DNA of 64,000 nucleotides, taken from an uncultured Rhodospirillales bacterium (lineage in GTDB: Bacteria; Pseudomonadota; Alphaproteobacteria; Acetobacterales; Acetobacteraceae). Numbering within the stretch: position 1 is the first letter of the stretch; each line of letters opens with the position of its first letter. Shown here piece after piece: positions 45,101-51,198 of this stretch. The translations under genes and the position numbers were made by a program. A model generated the notes under the pieces. That model saw nothing but the letters and a program-made list of their open reading frames with translations, was not told where the DNA came from and made no database searches. The stretch lies in the NCBI GenBank assembly GCA_903927465.1, contig CAIYMY010000020.1, positions 24,887 through 88,886 on the forward strand. Direction: 5' to 3'.

Positions 45101-45287
45101 CGGCATCCCCGATAAGCGTATCAGCGCCTGCGTCTCCTTTGATTGTGTCATTGCCAAGGCCGCCATCAATAGAATCATCGCCGGCACCGGTCACAAACAA
45201 GTCATGGCCATCAAAACCCATGAGGGTATCCGATGTGTCTCCGCTAATGAGCGTTTCGGAGGCGACGGTGCCTTGGATCAGTTTCAT
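39198..45287 (-). CDS. Giant RTX (hemolysin-type calcium-binding repeat) protein, type I secretion substrate
   Basis: A 2029-aa acidic protein made almost wholly of GGxGxDxLx nonapeptides that would fold as calcium-filled beta-rolls outside the cell. It has no N-terminal signal peptide. The last ~90 residues (FIFDAALGAGEVDLVAGY, RIIFNSVTGALLYDADGN, AIQFATITSLVGT) match C-terminal type I secretion target domains. Two higher-order repeat regions are annotated separately: a 419-residue super-repeat (residues about 93-1100) and nine 81/90-residue modules (about 1115-1870). Five cysteines occur, four at the same module position. No catalytic domain is seen, so an adhesin, S-layer or matrix protein is most likely. 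No secretion ABC/MFP genes are in the window, and no good ribosome-binding site precedes the ATG. Confidence 0.9.
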   Translation of the reverse strand: MKLIQGTVASETLISGDTSDTLMGFDGHDLFVTGAGDDSIDGGLGNDTIKGDAGADTLIGDAGADRLQGGSGSDSVLGGAGNDTVIVESSSPDTLMGGDGWNLIWARVSTNLSGSVINGFQELIVNEGNGTGIDEVILTADQFNQFQIIRDGHLLGYGYELNGANAGLYDLSTRTVTGLRGFFGSLGNDTLRGDSLGNSLDGQTGNDVIEGLVGSDSLSGADGHDSVFGGEGNDLLSGGNSNDFLDGGDHNDSLLGGAGIDTLIGGTGADRLDAGEGADSVFGGAGNDTIIVSGIATDTISGGDGNDVLLINAPANLAGVSVTGVETLAISNASTYWSQSTTFLTAAQFASFSAIQSANALQYQLTGAAAGLYDLSARSVTSLGLLNGSAGNDTLRGDGFVNALEGQAGSDVLEGLAGDDALGGGDGNDSITGGEGNDRLSGGTGNDRLDGGLDNDAAFGGLGNDRLDGGAGNDTLTGDGGADTLIGGDGSDVLDAGTNDGLDLADGGLGNDTILAGGNVTDTLLGGDGFDVLAALQADVSRARLSGFEALSVTTSARLTLTQFNEFGAIGSYSGSAYDIFGADAGLYDLSARSVTGLRTLFGSLAADTLRGDSLANGLNGQAGNDLLEGLGGDDSLAGGDGDDGVFGGEGSDSLSGDNGNDWLDGGTGNDSFLGDAGADTLIGGAGSDRLDGGNGNDSIVAGLGEDTIVLGGMVLDAIAGGDGQDMLLVNASATISGAAITGVEILAVNSPTTAWSQSTTILTAAQFAGFGVIQSGNGRLFQLTGANAGLYDLSTKEIALLGMLNGSAGHDTLRGDGQGNALEGQAGDDVIDGRAGNDVLGGGNGNDTILGDEGDDRLSGGNGNDRLDGGTGNDSLSGGNGNDWLDGGAGNDSLLGDIGADTLIGGDGADVLDGGRNDSFDLVDAGIGHDTVLACGTGTDTLLGGEGLDVLAAIQADISTSSIDGFETLLVSTNVRLRIAQFNGFDVIGSYTGSVYDIYGMDAGLYDLSVRSTSNLRTLFGSIGSDTLRGDMLGNLLNGQAGNDVVEGLAGNDSLAGGDGNDSVLGGDGNDSLSGGNGADLLHGEDGNDTLVGDAGADTLVAGAGNDLLNGGTDNDLLSYAELTAASQAVTVNLTTLRAIGAAGNDTLAALENVLGGAGSDSIFGDSLGNQLFGGNGQDTLAGAGGNDLIDGGLGTDFISYMELTLATQAVTVDLVTLRATGAAGNDTIAGIENIVTGAGNDSLRGDGFANFLSAGSANDTMAAGGGDDTVLGGPGADRIDGGTGIDLLSYGDLAAASDGVTVDLVAMKASGTVFNDTVAGFEGVLSGAGNDSLLGDSLANFLSSGLGEDTVLAGAGDDTVVGGVGADWLDGGVGIDLLSYADLNAASQAVTVDLVMGRAYGAAGNDTLSGFEWAISGVGSDCLLGDGFANLLSAGSGNDTIAAGAGDDTIIAGLGADRIDGGTGNDVLDYADVLTSAQGITIDLVNGRIISADRAGAVTGIENITAGAGNDCLIGDGFGNVILAGAGENTISANGGNDTIVTGFAADSIDGGSGIDLLSYAALTAATHAVTINLVAQSAAGASGNDTIIGIENLITGAGGDSIIGNGLANIISSGAGSDTILVGAGDDSVDGGSGTDWLSYADFLNASQSTTVNLGTRRATGASGEDSFTGIENVVTGGGQDCLIGDSLANMLAAGGGDDSILGDGGNDSLMGSLGNDSIHGGAGLDLLSYADMTATTQAITINMVSMRVVGAAGSDSFMGIENVLAGAGHDSLLGDSLANSLSAGGGNDTISGGAGADSIDGGSGTDLVSYAHLLETSQAITVDLLARRASGADGSDSLLGIENVVSGAGNDCLVGDALANILSGSAGNDSLSGGDGRDSLTGGDGNDRILGGTAGDSLMGNAGDDTFASGAGADTLIGNLGNDHFIFDAALGAGEVDLVAGYVVAEDTILLDDAIFTDIGPLGTLAAGAFYVGAAAADADDRIIFNSVTGALLYDADGNDVGAAIQFATITSLVGTLTNTEFLVV
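39678..41930 (-). repeat. Nine RTX modules of 81 or 90 residues
   Basis: A module of the type DLLSYADLTAASQAVTVDLV, then G..GNDT..GIEN...GAG.DSL.GDSLAN, begins at residues 1120, 1201, 1291, 1381, 1471, 1561, 1642, 1732 and 1813. Spacings are 81, 90, 90, 90, 90, 81, 90 and 81, always a multiple of the nine-residue RTX unit. Confidence 0.85.
42279..44792 (-). repeat. Two full copies of a 419-residue super-repeat in the RTX gene
   Basis: The motif AGLYDLS occurs at residues 166, 370, 585, 789 and 1004, with spacings 204, 215, 204 and 215. Positions 166/585/1004 and 370/789 are thus 419 residues (1257 bases) apart. Odd modules share DTLLGGDG-type openings and IGSYxGSxYDI; even ones share WSQSTT and LTAAQFA. 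The two copies given here are in the register of AGLYDLS; a partial copy continues on each side. Confidence 0.85.
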
Positions 45288-45327
45288 GAAAAAAATTTAC
45301 GAGAAATTTCCTTAACGGCCTGTAAAT

Positions 45328-45346
45328 TTTCCCGTTTACGGGGAAA
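45328..45346. promoter_or_regulatory. Palindrome upstream of the RTX gene
   Basis: CCCGT-TT-ACGGG (45331-45342) is a perfect palindrome, flanked by TTT and, after one extra G, AAA. It lies about 45 bases before the RTX start in an AT-rich leader and could be an operator or leader hairpin. The rest of 45288-45475 shows no gene and no clear promoter. Confidence 0.35.
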
Positions 45347-45475
45347 GAATAACAAATTGATTCGATCCCGGCGATCTGTTTTCAATCATGGATTGCATTG
45401 GGGTGACTGAAATTCTCGTAGGCGCCTCACCCAAAGTTTAGGGGCTTCGCAAACAGAATTGACACGCCAAGTCGG

Positions 45476-45673
45476 CTAAGGAAAATTCAATGACGAGCGG
45501 ATAGGAAATTCGATCCTAAGCTCATCAAAACGCCGCTTGATCCGCCGGTTCATCTCGCGCGCAACCGCCCAGTGCTGAGATGGTTCGGTCTTCAGTCGCA
45601 CGCGTATCACCACACCAGAATCGCCTAAGTGATCCACACCCATCACATCCAGATCATCGCGGATCACCCGGCG
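45476..45673 (-). pseudogene. Truncated mscS-type gene, 3' remnant
   Basis: About 65 codons encode the C-terminal domain end of a small-conductance mechanosensitive channel of the MscS/YggB type: [20 protein letters not shown], then RVRLKTEPSQHWAVAREMNR and FDELRIEFPIRS before a stop. The membrane and pore parts are absent; the homology breaks off at base 45673, where the ubiE remnant begins. The open frame continues into the antisense of that remnant, which is fortuitous. A non-functional fragment. Confidence 0.75.
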
Positions 45674-45802
45674 TATGAATATCTGGCCGAGAGCATTCGC
45701 ATGTTCCCGGACCAAGAAACCCTCGCCGGCATGATGCGCCGCGCGGGGCTGGAACGCGTTTCCTGCGGCATTGTCGCCATGCATAGCGGCTGGCGCTTGT
45801 AG
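45674..45802 (+). pseudogene. ubiE 3' remnant (duplicate of the C-terminal 43 codons)
   Basis: These 129 bases match the last 144 bases of ubiE (39016-39159) up to and including the TAG, with one 15-base in-frame deletion that turns SYRNLSGGI into SCGI. Upstream of the deletion the six base differences (in Glu, Leu, Pro, Asp, Gln and Leu codons) are all synonymous. No start codon or ribosome-binding site precedes it. Similarity ends exactly at the stop codon on one side and at the mscS junction on the other. Confidence 0.88.
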
Positions 45803-45808
45803 AAGACC

Positions 45809-46009
45809 TTATTCCGGATCGGGCGGCAGGCCAGCGACGGGCTTGCGGTGGTCTTCCGCCCATTCCGTGCTTTGCTTCATGCGGCTTCGCAGCAGATAGG
45901 CCGCGCCAAGCCCCACCGCGCCAAGGCCCGCCAGCCCCGCAAACCCAACTGCCGCCACGCCACCAAGGCGCATCACGGCAAGCCCGCAGGCCAGTTTCGG
46001 CAAGATCAT
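45809..46009 (-). CDS. Small membrane protein (66 aa)
   Basis: A 66-residue protein with a hydrophobic, glycine/alanine-rich hairpin (LACGLAVMRLGGVAAVGFAG followed by LAGLGAVGLGAAYLLR) and a charged C-terminus, KQSTEWAEDHRKPVAGLPPD. It probably spans the inner membrane twice. GGGATA precedes the ATG, and the gene follows the 49-aa zinc-ribbon gene by twelve bases on the same strand, so it is likely the last gene of a small-protein operon. The family is unknown. Confidence 0.55.
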   Translation of the reverse strand: MILPKLACGLAVMRLGGVAAVGFAGLAGLGAVGLGAAYLLRSRMKQSTEWAEDHRKPVAGLPPDPE

Positions 46010-46021
46010 CGGCGTATCCCG

Positions 46022-46171
46022 TTACTTGAGGCGGGCCTTATCCCCGGCTTCGCCGGTTGAGGGCAAGGGCCTTTGCGCCGCGCATGAGCAAAAAGCGCCA
46101 ACTTGAGGCACGCGGTTCACCTGGGTCGCCTCCCCACAATGCGGGCATTCAATCACCTCACGCGGGGTCAT
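46022..46171 (-). CDS. 49-aa zinc-ribbon-like small protein
   Basis: The frame encodes MTPREVIECPHCGEATQVNR, continuing with VPQVGAFCSCAAQRPLPSTG and a basic end. CPHC and the later CSC give a plausible four-cysteine zinc ribbon at residues 9-30. Its ATG overlaps the stop of the upstream 61-aa gene (ATGA), which strongly supports translation. Such mini-ribbons can bind nucleic acid or partner proteins, but no function can be given. It ends TAA at 46022. Confidence 0.6.
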   Translation of the reverse strand: MTPREVIECPHCGEATQVNRVPQVGAFCSCAAQRPLPSTGEAGDKARLK

Positions 46172-46353
46172 GCGGTTTTCTCATGCTTATCCGGCAAGGG
46201 CCGCATGGCACGGAGCTGCGCGGCCAGCGCCCCCTGCCCGGCCAATTCTGCGAGCAAGACCGCTTCTTCCCGCGCGGCCTCAAACCCCAGGCGATAGCCC
46301 GCATAGGTCGCCTGATCCAGGCTTTGGCCAAGTGCCTTGCCGATAGCCTGCAT
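46168..46353 (-). CDS. Small helical protein (61 aa)
   Basis: A 61-aa protein, MQAIGKALGQSLDQATYAGY followed by RLGFEAAREEAVLLAELAGQ and a basic tail ending PLPDKHEKTA. It is probably one or two amphipathic helices. An excellent GGAGGAA site lies ten bases before the ATG at 46353, which decides the start over the longer frame from 46398. The stop is coupled to the zinc-ribbon gene. The family is not recognised. Confidence 0.6.
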   Translation of the reverse strand: MQAIGKALGQSLDQATYAGYRLGFEAAREEAVLLAELAGQGALAAQLRAMRPLPDKHEKTA

Positions 46354-46382
46354 GAAAGGGTTCCTCCTTTTCCAACGCGGCT

Positions 46383-46706
46383 CTACCGCCCCTTGCAATA
46401 CCCCGCGCCGGCATGGCTGGTGCCCGATGGGCAGGAACCATTACGACTTGGCACATATTCAGCCCGCCCATCCGTCCGGCAATACCCCGCCCCCGCATGG
46501 CTGGTGCCGGATGGGCAGGACCCATTCTGCGCCGCGACAAACCCCGCGCCGGATGAGGATCGGCAATAGCCAGACCCGGCATGGCTAGACCCCGATGGGC
46601 AAGAACCATTATACGCCGGGACCATTTGCTGCGCGAAGGCCGCGCTGGTGGTGATCAGTATTCCAAGAAGCGTGGCGCGCAACAGCATCTTCGGGCGATC
46701 CTTCAT
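46383..46706 (-). CDS. Secreted protein with three tandem 28-residue Cys repeats
   Basis: A 107-aa exported protein. A signal peptide (MLLRATLLGILITTSAAFAQ) is followed by three near-identical repeats, each containing NGSCPSGTSHAGAGYC with two cysteines eleven residues apart, spaced exactly 28 residues. Each pair could form an intra-repeat disulfide in the periplasm. Similar CPSG...YC units occur in many small secreted proteins of unknown role. Two ATGs are possible (46706 and 46688). It lies 29 bases upstream of the 61-aa gene, probably in the same operon. Confidence 0.75.
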   Translation of the reverse strand: MKDRPKMLLRATLLGILITTSAAFAQQMVPAYNGSCPSGSSHAGSGYCRSSSGAGFVAAQNGSCPSGTSHAGAGYCRTDGRAEYVPSRNGSCPSGTSHAGAGYCKGR

Positions 46707-46717
46707 TTGCCTAGCAC

Positions 46718-46746
46718 CAGAAAAGCCGCAGATCGCGGCTTTTCTG
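46718..46746 (-). terminator. Rho-independent terminator after the thiolase gene
   Basis: Twelve-base arms CAGAAAAGCCGC (46718-46729) and its exact complement (46735-46746) enclose a five-base loop. On the minus strand the GCGGC stem runs into TTTTCT, a usual U-tract. It lies 29 bases beyond the thiolase stop and, being symmetric, could also work on the plus strand. Confidence 0.75.
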
Positions 46747-46774
46747 TGCCCCCCTTATGGCGCCGAAGGGTAAA

Positions 46775-47977
46775 TCAAACCCTTTCCAGCAACGTCGCAA
46801 TGCCCTGCCCCACACCGATGCACATGGTGGCCAAAGCGCGCCTCAGCCCGCGTTCCTGCATTTCATGCGTGGCCGTCGCAATCAGCCGCGCGCCGCTCAT
46901 GCCCAAAGGATGACCAAGCGCAATCGCACCACCATTCGGGTTCACCCGCGCATCATCATCGGCGATGCCAAGCCCGCGCAGCACGGCCAGGCCCTGCGCC
47001 GCAAACGCCTCATTCAATTCAATCACATCCATCTGGTCTTGCGTCATGCCAAGCCGCGCAAACAATTTCTGCGTGGCCGGCACCGGGCCAATCCCCATCA
47101 CGCGCGGCGCGCAACCCGCCGTCGCCACACCGACAAACCGCGCGAGCGGCGTCAGCCCATGGCGCTTGGCCGCGGCCTCACTCGCGATGATCAGCGCACA
47201 GGCGCCGTCATTGACCCCCGAAGCATTGCCCGCCGTGACCGAGCCATCCGGCTTCACCACCGGCTTCAATTTGCCAAGCGCCTCCATGGAGGTTTCGCGC
47301 GGATGTTCATCAGCGCTGACCACCACGGGGTCCCCTTTCCGGGAAGGGATGGTCACCGCCACGATTTCCTTGGCAAGCCTGCCATTCTTCTGCGCCGCCG
47401 CAGCGCGCGCCTGGGAACGGAGCGCCATGGCGTCCTGATCTTCGCGCGCGATATTGAAATCAGCAGCGACATTCTCCGCAGTCTCCGGCATGGAATCCGT
47501 GCCGTAGCGCTTTTGCATGGCTGGGTTCACGAAGCGCCAGCCGATGGTGGTGTCGTAAATCGCATTGCTGCGCGAAAAGGCGCTTTCGGCCTTTGGCATC
47601 ACGAAAGGCGCGCGGGACATGCTTTCAACGCCGCCCGCAATCATCAATTCCGCTTCGCCCGCGCGGATGGCACGCGCGGCGATGCCCACCGCATCCATGC
47701 CCGAACCGCAAAGCCGGTTCACCGTACTGCCGGGGATGGATTGCGGCAGGCCGGCCAGCAGCAGCGCCATGCGCGCGACATTGCGGTTATCTTCGCCCGC
47801 CTGATTGGCGCAGCCGAAAATCACATCATCTACCGCCGCCCAATCCACAGATGTGTGGCGTTCCATCAACGCCTTCAGCGGCACCGCGCCAAGATCATCC
47901 GGGCGCACGGAAGAAAGGCTGCCGCCGTAGCGACCGATTGGGGTGCGCAAGGCGGCGCAGATGAAAGCTTCGGGCAT
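46775..47977 (-). CDS. pcaF: 3-oxoadipyl-CoA thiolase-like acetyl-CoA acyltransferase
   Basis: A 400-aa thiolase that cleaves 3-oxoacyl-CoA with CoA, in this subgroup 3-oxoadipyl-CoA to succinyl-CoA and acetyl-CoA. The acyl-binding Cys90 lies in STVNRLCGSGMDAV; the catalytic His is in NGGAIALGHPLGMSGAR and the second Cys in MCIGVGQG. The sequence follows PcaF/PaaJ closely (TPIGRYGGSLSSVRPDDLG, FGCANQAGEDNRNVARMALL). No other beta-ketoadipate gene is adjacent, so general beta-oxidation is the alternative. AGGAAAC precedes the ATG. It starts 27 bases after the Bug gene stop. Confidence 0.9.
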   Translation of the reverse strand: MPEAFICAALRTPIGRYGGSLSSVRPDDLGAVPLKALMERHTSVDWAAVDDVIFGCANQAGEDNRNVARMALLLAGLPQSIPGSTVNRLCGSGMDAVGIAARAIRAGEAELMIAGGVESMSRAPFVMPKAESAFSRSNAIYDTTIGWRFVNPAMQKRYGTDSMPETAENVAADFNIAREDQDAMALRSQARAAAAQKNGRLAKEIVAVTIPSRKGDPVVVSADEHPRETSMEALGKLKPVVKPDGSVTAGNASGVNDGACALIIASEAAAKRHGLTPLARFVGVATAGCAPRVMGIGPVPATQKLFARLGMTQDQMDVIELNEAFAAQGLAVLRGLGIADDDARVNPNGGAIALGHPLGMSGARLIATATHEMQERGLRRALATMCIGVGQGIATLLERV

Positions 47978-48004
47978 GGTATTGTTTCCTCAAAAAAGGC
48001 GCTG

Positions 48005-48976
48005 TTATTCCGGCTTCACACCGGCAGCGCGCAGCACATCGGTGTAGGTCTTCACCCCATCGCGCACCAGATTCATCACCTGATCCGGCGTTTCATAGCC
48101 AGCGCGCGGCACAACACCCGCCAATTCATTCAGGCGCGGCGCGCTTTGCTGAATGGCGCTTTGGAAGGCCGCCCCCAGCGCGGCCACAATCGGGGCCGGC
48201 GTGCCGGCCGGGGCCAGCATTGGAAAGAATTCCTCAAAGATAAAACCTGGAATGCCGGCTTCGGTCGCGCTGGGCACATCCGGCAAGGCCGGGCTGCGCT
48301 GGCTTGATGCGACGGCCAGCGCCCGCACACCGCCACCACGCACCTGGCCAAGGCAGGATGCCATGGTGGGCGTGCAGAATTGCGCCTCACCACTCACCAG
48401 CGCCGCTACACCTGGCCCACCGCCGCGATAATGCACCAATTCAAACTGCGTATTGCTGATGGCGCGGAAAATCTCACCCGCCAAATGAACGCCGCTGCCG
48501 ATCCCGGCGGAGGCGAAATTGAATTTGCCAGGATTGGCACGCAGCAGCGCAACCAGCTCCGCCGCATTCGTCACCGGCGTGCGCGGAGTGGAAACCAGCA
48601 CATGCGGCGAAAACCCAGCCACCGCGACGCCGACAAAATCATTGATGGTGTCATAAGGAACACGAGAAACCAGCGCCGGCACCGAAGCATGGGCGCTATT
48701 GATCAGCACCGTATAGCCATCAGCTGGGGAACGCGCGACGTTCTCCGCACCAATCATGCTGCCCGCGCCGGCACGGTTTTCCACCACCACAGGCTGGCCC
48801 AGAATATTGCCAGCCGCTTCGGCAATGATGCGGCCCACAATGTCATTCGACCCACCGGGGGCGAAGGGCACCACCAGGCGCACCGGCCGCGTCGGGCGCC
48901 ATGCCTGCGCACGCGCCACATAGGGGGCAAGCCCCGCCGCCAAAGCCAAGCCAAAAGCTGCGCGCCGTTGAAACAT
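48005..48976 (-). CDS. Bug-family (tripartite tricarboxylate) substrate-binding protein 3
   Basis: A 323-aa periplasmic receptor with signal peptide FQRRAAFGLALAAGLAPYVA. Family motifs: PVRLVVPFAPGGSNDIVGR, VVVENRAGAGSMIGAENVAR, and FELVHYRGGGPGVAALVSGE. As for the other two Bug genes, no tctAB permease is nearby. It lies 27 bases upstream of the thiolase on the same strand, and the ligand may be a carboxylate ultimately degraded through acyl-CoA. The 166 bases upstream contain no gene. Confidence 0.92.
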   Translation of the reverse strand: MFQRRAAFGLALAAGLAPYVARAQAWRPTRPVRLVVPFAPGGSNDIVGRIIAEAAGNILGQPVVVENRAGAGSMIGAENVARSPADGYTVLINSAHASVPALVSRVPYDTINDFVGVAVAGFSPHVLVSTPRTPVTNAAELVALLRANPGKFNFASAGIGSGVHLAGEIFRAISNTQFELVHYRGGGPGVAALVSGEAQFCTPTMASCLGQVRGGGVRALAVASSQRSPALPDVPSATEAGIPGFIFEEFFPMLAPAGTPAPIVAALGAAFQSAIQQSAPRLNELAGVVPRAGYETPDQVMNLVRDGVKTYTDVLRAAGVKPE

Positions 48977-49142
48977 TGGTGTTATTCTCCCTAATCATAT
49001 CAAGGCGCTTGCCGCGCCCCGAATTGCTCTGTGATTTTTTCTAGCCAGTCAGCCTTAAACAAAGGCTTCTAACCCAAGCCCTTTGCTGGGAAAATAGCAA
49101 AAGGGCCTCGACGGCTGGCCCCCGCCGCCCCAAACTTGCTTC

Positions 49143-51170
49143 ATGACCGAAAACCCGCTGCTGACCCCCTGGACCACCCCCTTCGGCCTGCCGCCCTTTG
49201 CGGCGATTGAGCCCGGCCATTTCCCGCCCGCCTTCGATGCCGCCATGGCAGCGCATCGCGCGGAAATCGCAGAGATCGGCGCCAAGCCGGACGCGCCAAG
49301 CTTCACCAATACCATCGAAGCGTTAGAAGGCGCCGGCAGGCTGCTCAGCCGCATCGGCGCCACGTTTTTCAACCTGGCGGCGAGCCACGCGACTGACGCA
49401 TTGCAACAGGTGGAACGCGATATCGCGCCCAAGCTTGCCGCGCATCGCATGGCAATCGCGCTTGATCCGGCGATTTTCCACCGCGTCTCTGCCCTGCATG
49501 AACAGCGGGATACGCTGGCGCTGGCGGCAGATCAGCGCCGCCTGCTGGAACGGCTTTATCTGCGCCTGACGCGCGCCGGCGCGGGGCTTGATTCCAAGGC
49601 ACGCGCGCGGCTTTCGGAAATATCCACGCGCCTCGCCACGCTGCACACCAGCTTTGGGCAGAATGTGCTGGCCGATGAGAATGAATGGCGCATGACGCTG
49701 ACCGATACTGATCTGGATGGCCTGCCCGATTTCGCCCGGCAAGCCGCGCGGGAAGCGGCGGCTGCAGCGGGGCTTGATGACTATGTCTTCACCCTTTCGC
49801 GTTCTTCCGCCGAACCTTTCCTGACTTTCTCCGCCAGGCGCGATTTGCGCGAAAAACTCTGGCGCGGCTTTGCGGCGCGTGGCGCGCTGACAGAAGGGCG
49901 AGAGAATGCGCCTTTGATCCGCGAAATCCTGATGCTGCGCCGTGAACGCGCGCAATTGCTGGGGGAAGCCGATTTCGCTTCCTTCCGCCTGCGCGACACC
50001 ATGGCGGGTTCTCCCGACGCGGCAGAGGCATTGCTCCGCGCCTGCTGGGAACCCGCCAAGCGGCGCATTGCGACAGAAAAGGCAGAGCTTGAAGAATTCG
50101 CCCGTCCCGCCGGCCATCATGGCGCGATTGAGCCCTGGGATTGGCGCTATTGGGCGGAACGGGCGCGGCAAGCGAAGCATAATTTCGATGGCGCCGCCCT
50201 GAAACCGCATTTCGAATTGGAAGCCATGCTGCGCGCCGTTTTTGATACCGCGCGGCGCTTGTTTGGTCTTGTCTTTGAAGAACGCGCCGATATTCCGCGC
50301 TACCATGCCGATCTCCGCGCCTTTGAAGCGCTTGATGAAGCGGGCAATCATGTCGGGCTATTGCTGCTGGATAATTACGCCCGCCCCGGCAAGCGATCCG
50401 GCGCCTGGATGAGCAGTTTTCGCGTGGCCGATGGGCTGAGCGGTCGCACCGCGCCCATCATCATCAACAACAACAACCTCGCCCGCGCGACACCAACGCT
50501 GCTTTCTTTTGATGAAGCACGCACGTTATTCCATGAATTCGGCCATGCGCTGCATGGGCTGATGAGCCGCGCGCGCTATCCATCGCAATCCGGCACGGCG
50601 GTGCTTGGTGATTTTGTCGAATTCCCCTCTCAGGTCATGGAAAATTGGCTGAGCCTGCCGGAGACACTGCAAACCCATGCGCGGCATCACGAAACCGGCG
50701 AAGCGCTGGATGAGGCCTTGCTCGCCCGCGTGCTGGCCGCGCGCAATGATGGGCAGGGTTTCGCGATGGTGGAATACCTATCTTGCGCCTTGATTGACCT
50801 GGCACTGCATCGGCATGCGGCGCCGGAAGACCTTTCATTGGAAGAATTTGAAACAGCGTTCCTGGCGGAAATCGGCATGCCTGAGGGCATGGCGCTGCGC
50901 CACCGTCCGATCCATTTCGGCCATTTGTTTTCCGGCGATGGCTATGCGGCGGGCTACTACTTCTATCTATGGGCCGAAGTGCTGGATGCCGATGGGTTTG
51001 AGGCTTTTGAGGAAGCGGGCAATCCCTTCCACCCTGACCTCGCGGCGCGGCTCAAAAGCATTTTTGAGGCCGGCGACACATCAGACCCCATGGCGCTTTA
51101 CACGGCCTTCCGTGGGCGGCCGCCGCAGGTGGAAGCTTTGCTCCGCAAACGCGGGCTAGTCGGGGCGTGA
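49143..51170 (+). CDS. M3-family metallopeptidase (oligopeptidase A / peptidyl-dipeptidase Dcp-like)
   Basis: A 675-aa cytoplasmic zinc oligopeptidase that degrades short peptides. The zinc motif HEFGHALHGLM (His about 464) is followed by the third-ligand region GDFVEFPSQVMENW, and FSGDGYAAGYYFYLW near the C-terminus is typical of M3A enzymes. The N-terminal domain (FTNTIEALEGAGRLLSRI) is the helical lid. No signal peptide is present. It stands alone between divergent and convergent neighbours. No strong Shine-Dalgarno sequence precedes the ATG. Confidence 0.93.
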   Translation: MTENPLLTPWTTPFGLPPFAAIEPGHFPPAFDAAMAAHRAEIAEIGAKPDAPSFTNTIEALEGAGRLLSRIGATFFNLAASHATDALQQVERDIAPKLAAHRMAIALDPAIFHRVSALHEQRDTLALAADQRRLLERLYLRLTRAGAGLDSKARARLSEISTRLATLHTSFGQNVLADENEWRMTLTDTDLDGLPDFARQAAREAAAAAGLDDYVFTLSRSSAEPFLTFSARRDLREKLWRGFAARGALTEGRENAPLIREILMLRRERAQLLGEADFASFRLRDTMAGSPDAAEALLRACWEPAKRRIATEKAELEEFARPAGHHGAIEPWDWRYWAERARQAKHNFDGAALKPHFELEAMLRAVFDTARRLFGLVFEERADIPRYHADLRAFEALDEAGNHVGLLLLDNYARPGKRSGAWMSSFRVADGLSGRTAPIIINNNNLARATPTLLSFDEARTLFHEFGHALHGLMSRARYPSQSGTAVLGDFVEFPSQVMENWLSLPETLQTHARHHETGEALDEALLARVLAARNDGQGFAMVEYLSCALIDLALHRHAAPEDLSLEEFETAFLAEIGMPEGMALRHRPIHFGHLFSGDGYAAGYYFYLWAEVLDADGFEAFEEAGNPFHPDLAARLKSIFEAGDTSDPMALYTAFRGRPPQVEALLRKRGLVGA

Positions 51171-51198
51171 TGGGCGACGCAGGGAAACGCCGATATTT

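Noticed and set aside
39520..45315. Many proline/serine-rich plus-strand frames and CRISPR-like periodic DNA
   Set aside because: They are the complement of the RTX repeats; the periodicity is codon-level and the repeats are not separated by unique spacers.
45476..45784. A continuous 102-codon minus-strand frame as a real gene
   Set aside because: Only codons up to base 45673 resemble MscS; the rest is antisense to the ubiE remnant, so the frame is a chance fusion.
46757..48307. A 516-codon plus-strand open frame across the thiolase and Bug genes
   Set aside because: It is antisense to two well-recognised genes. The product is Arg/His-rich with no domain, as expected for a shadow frame in GC-rich DNA.
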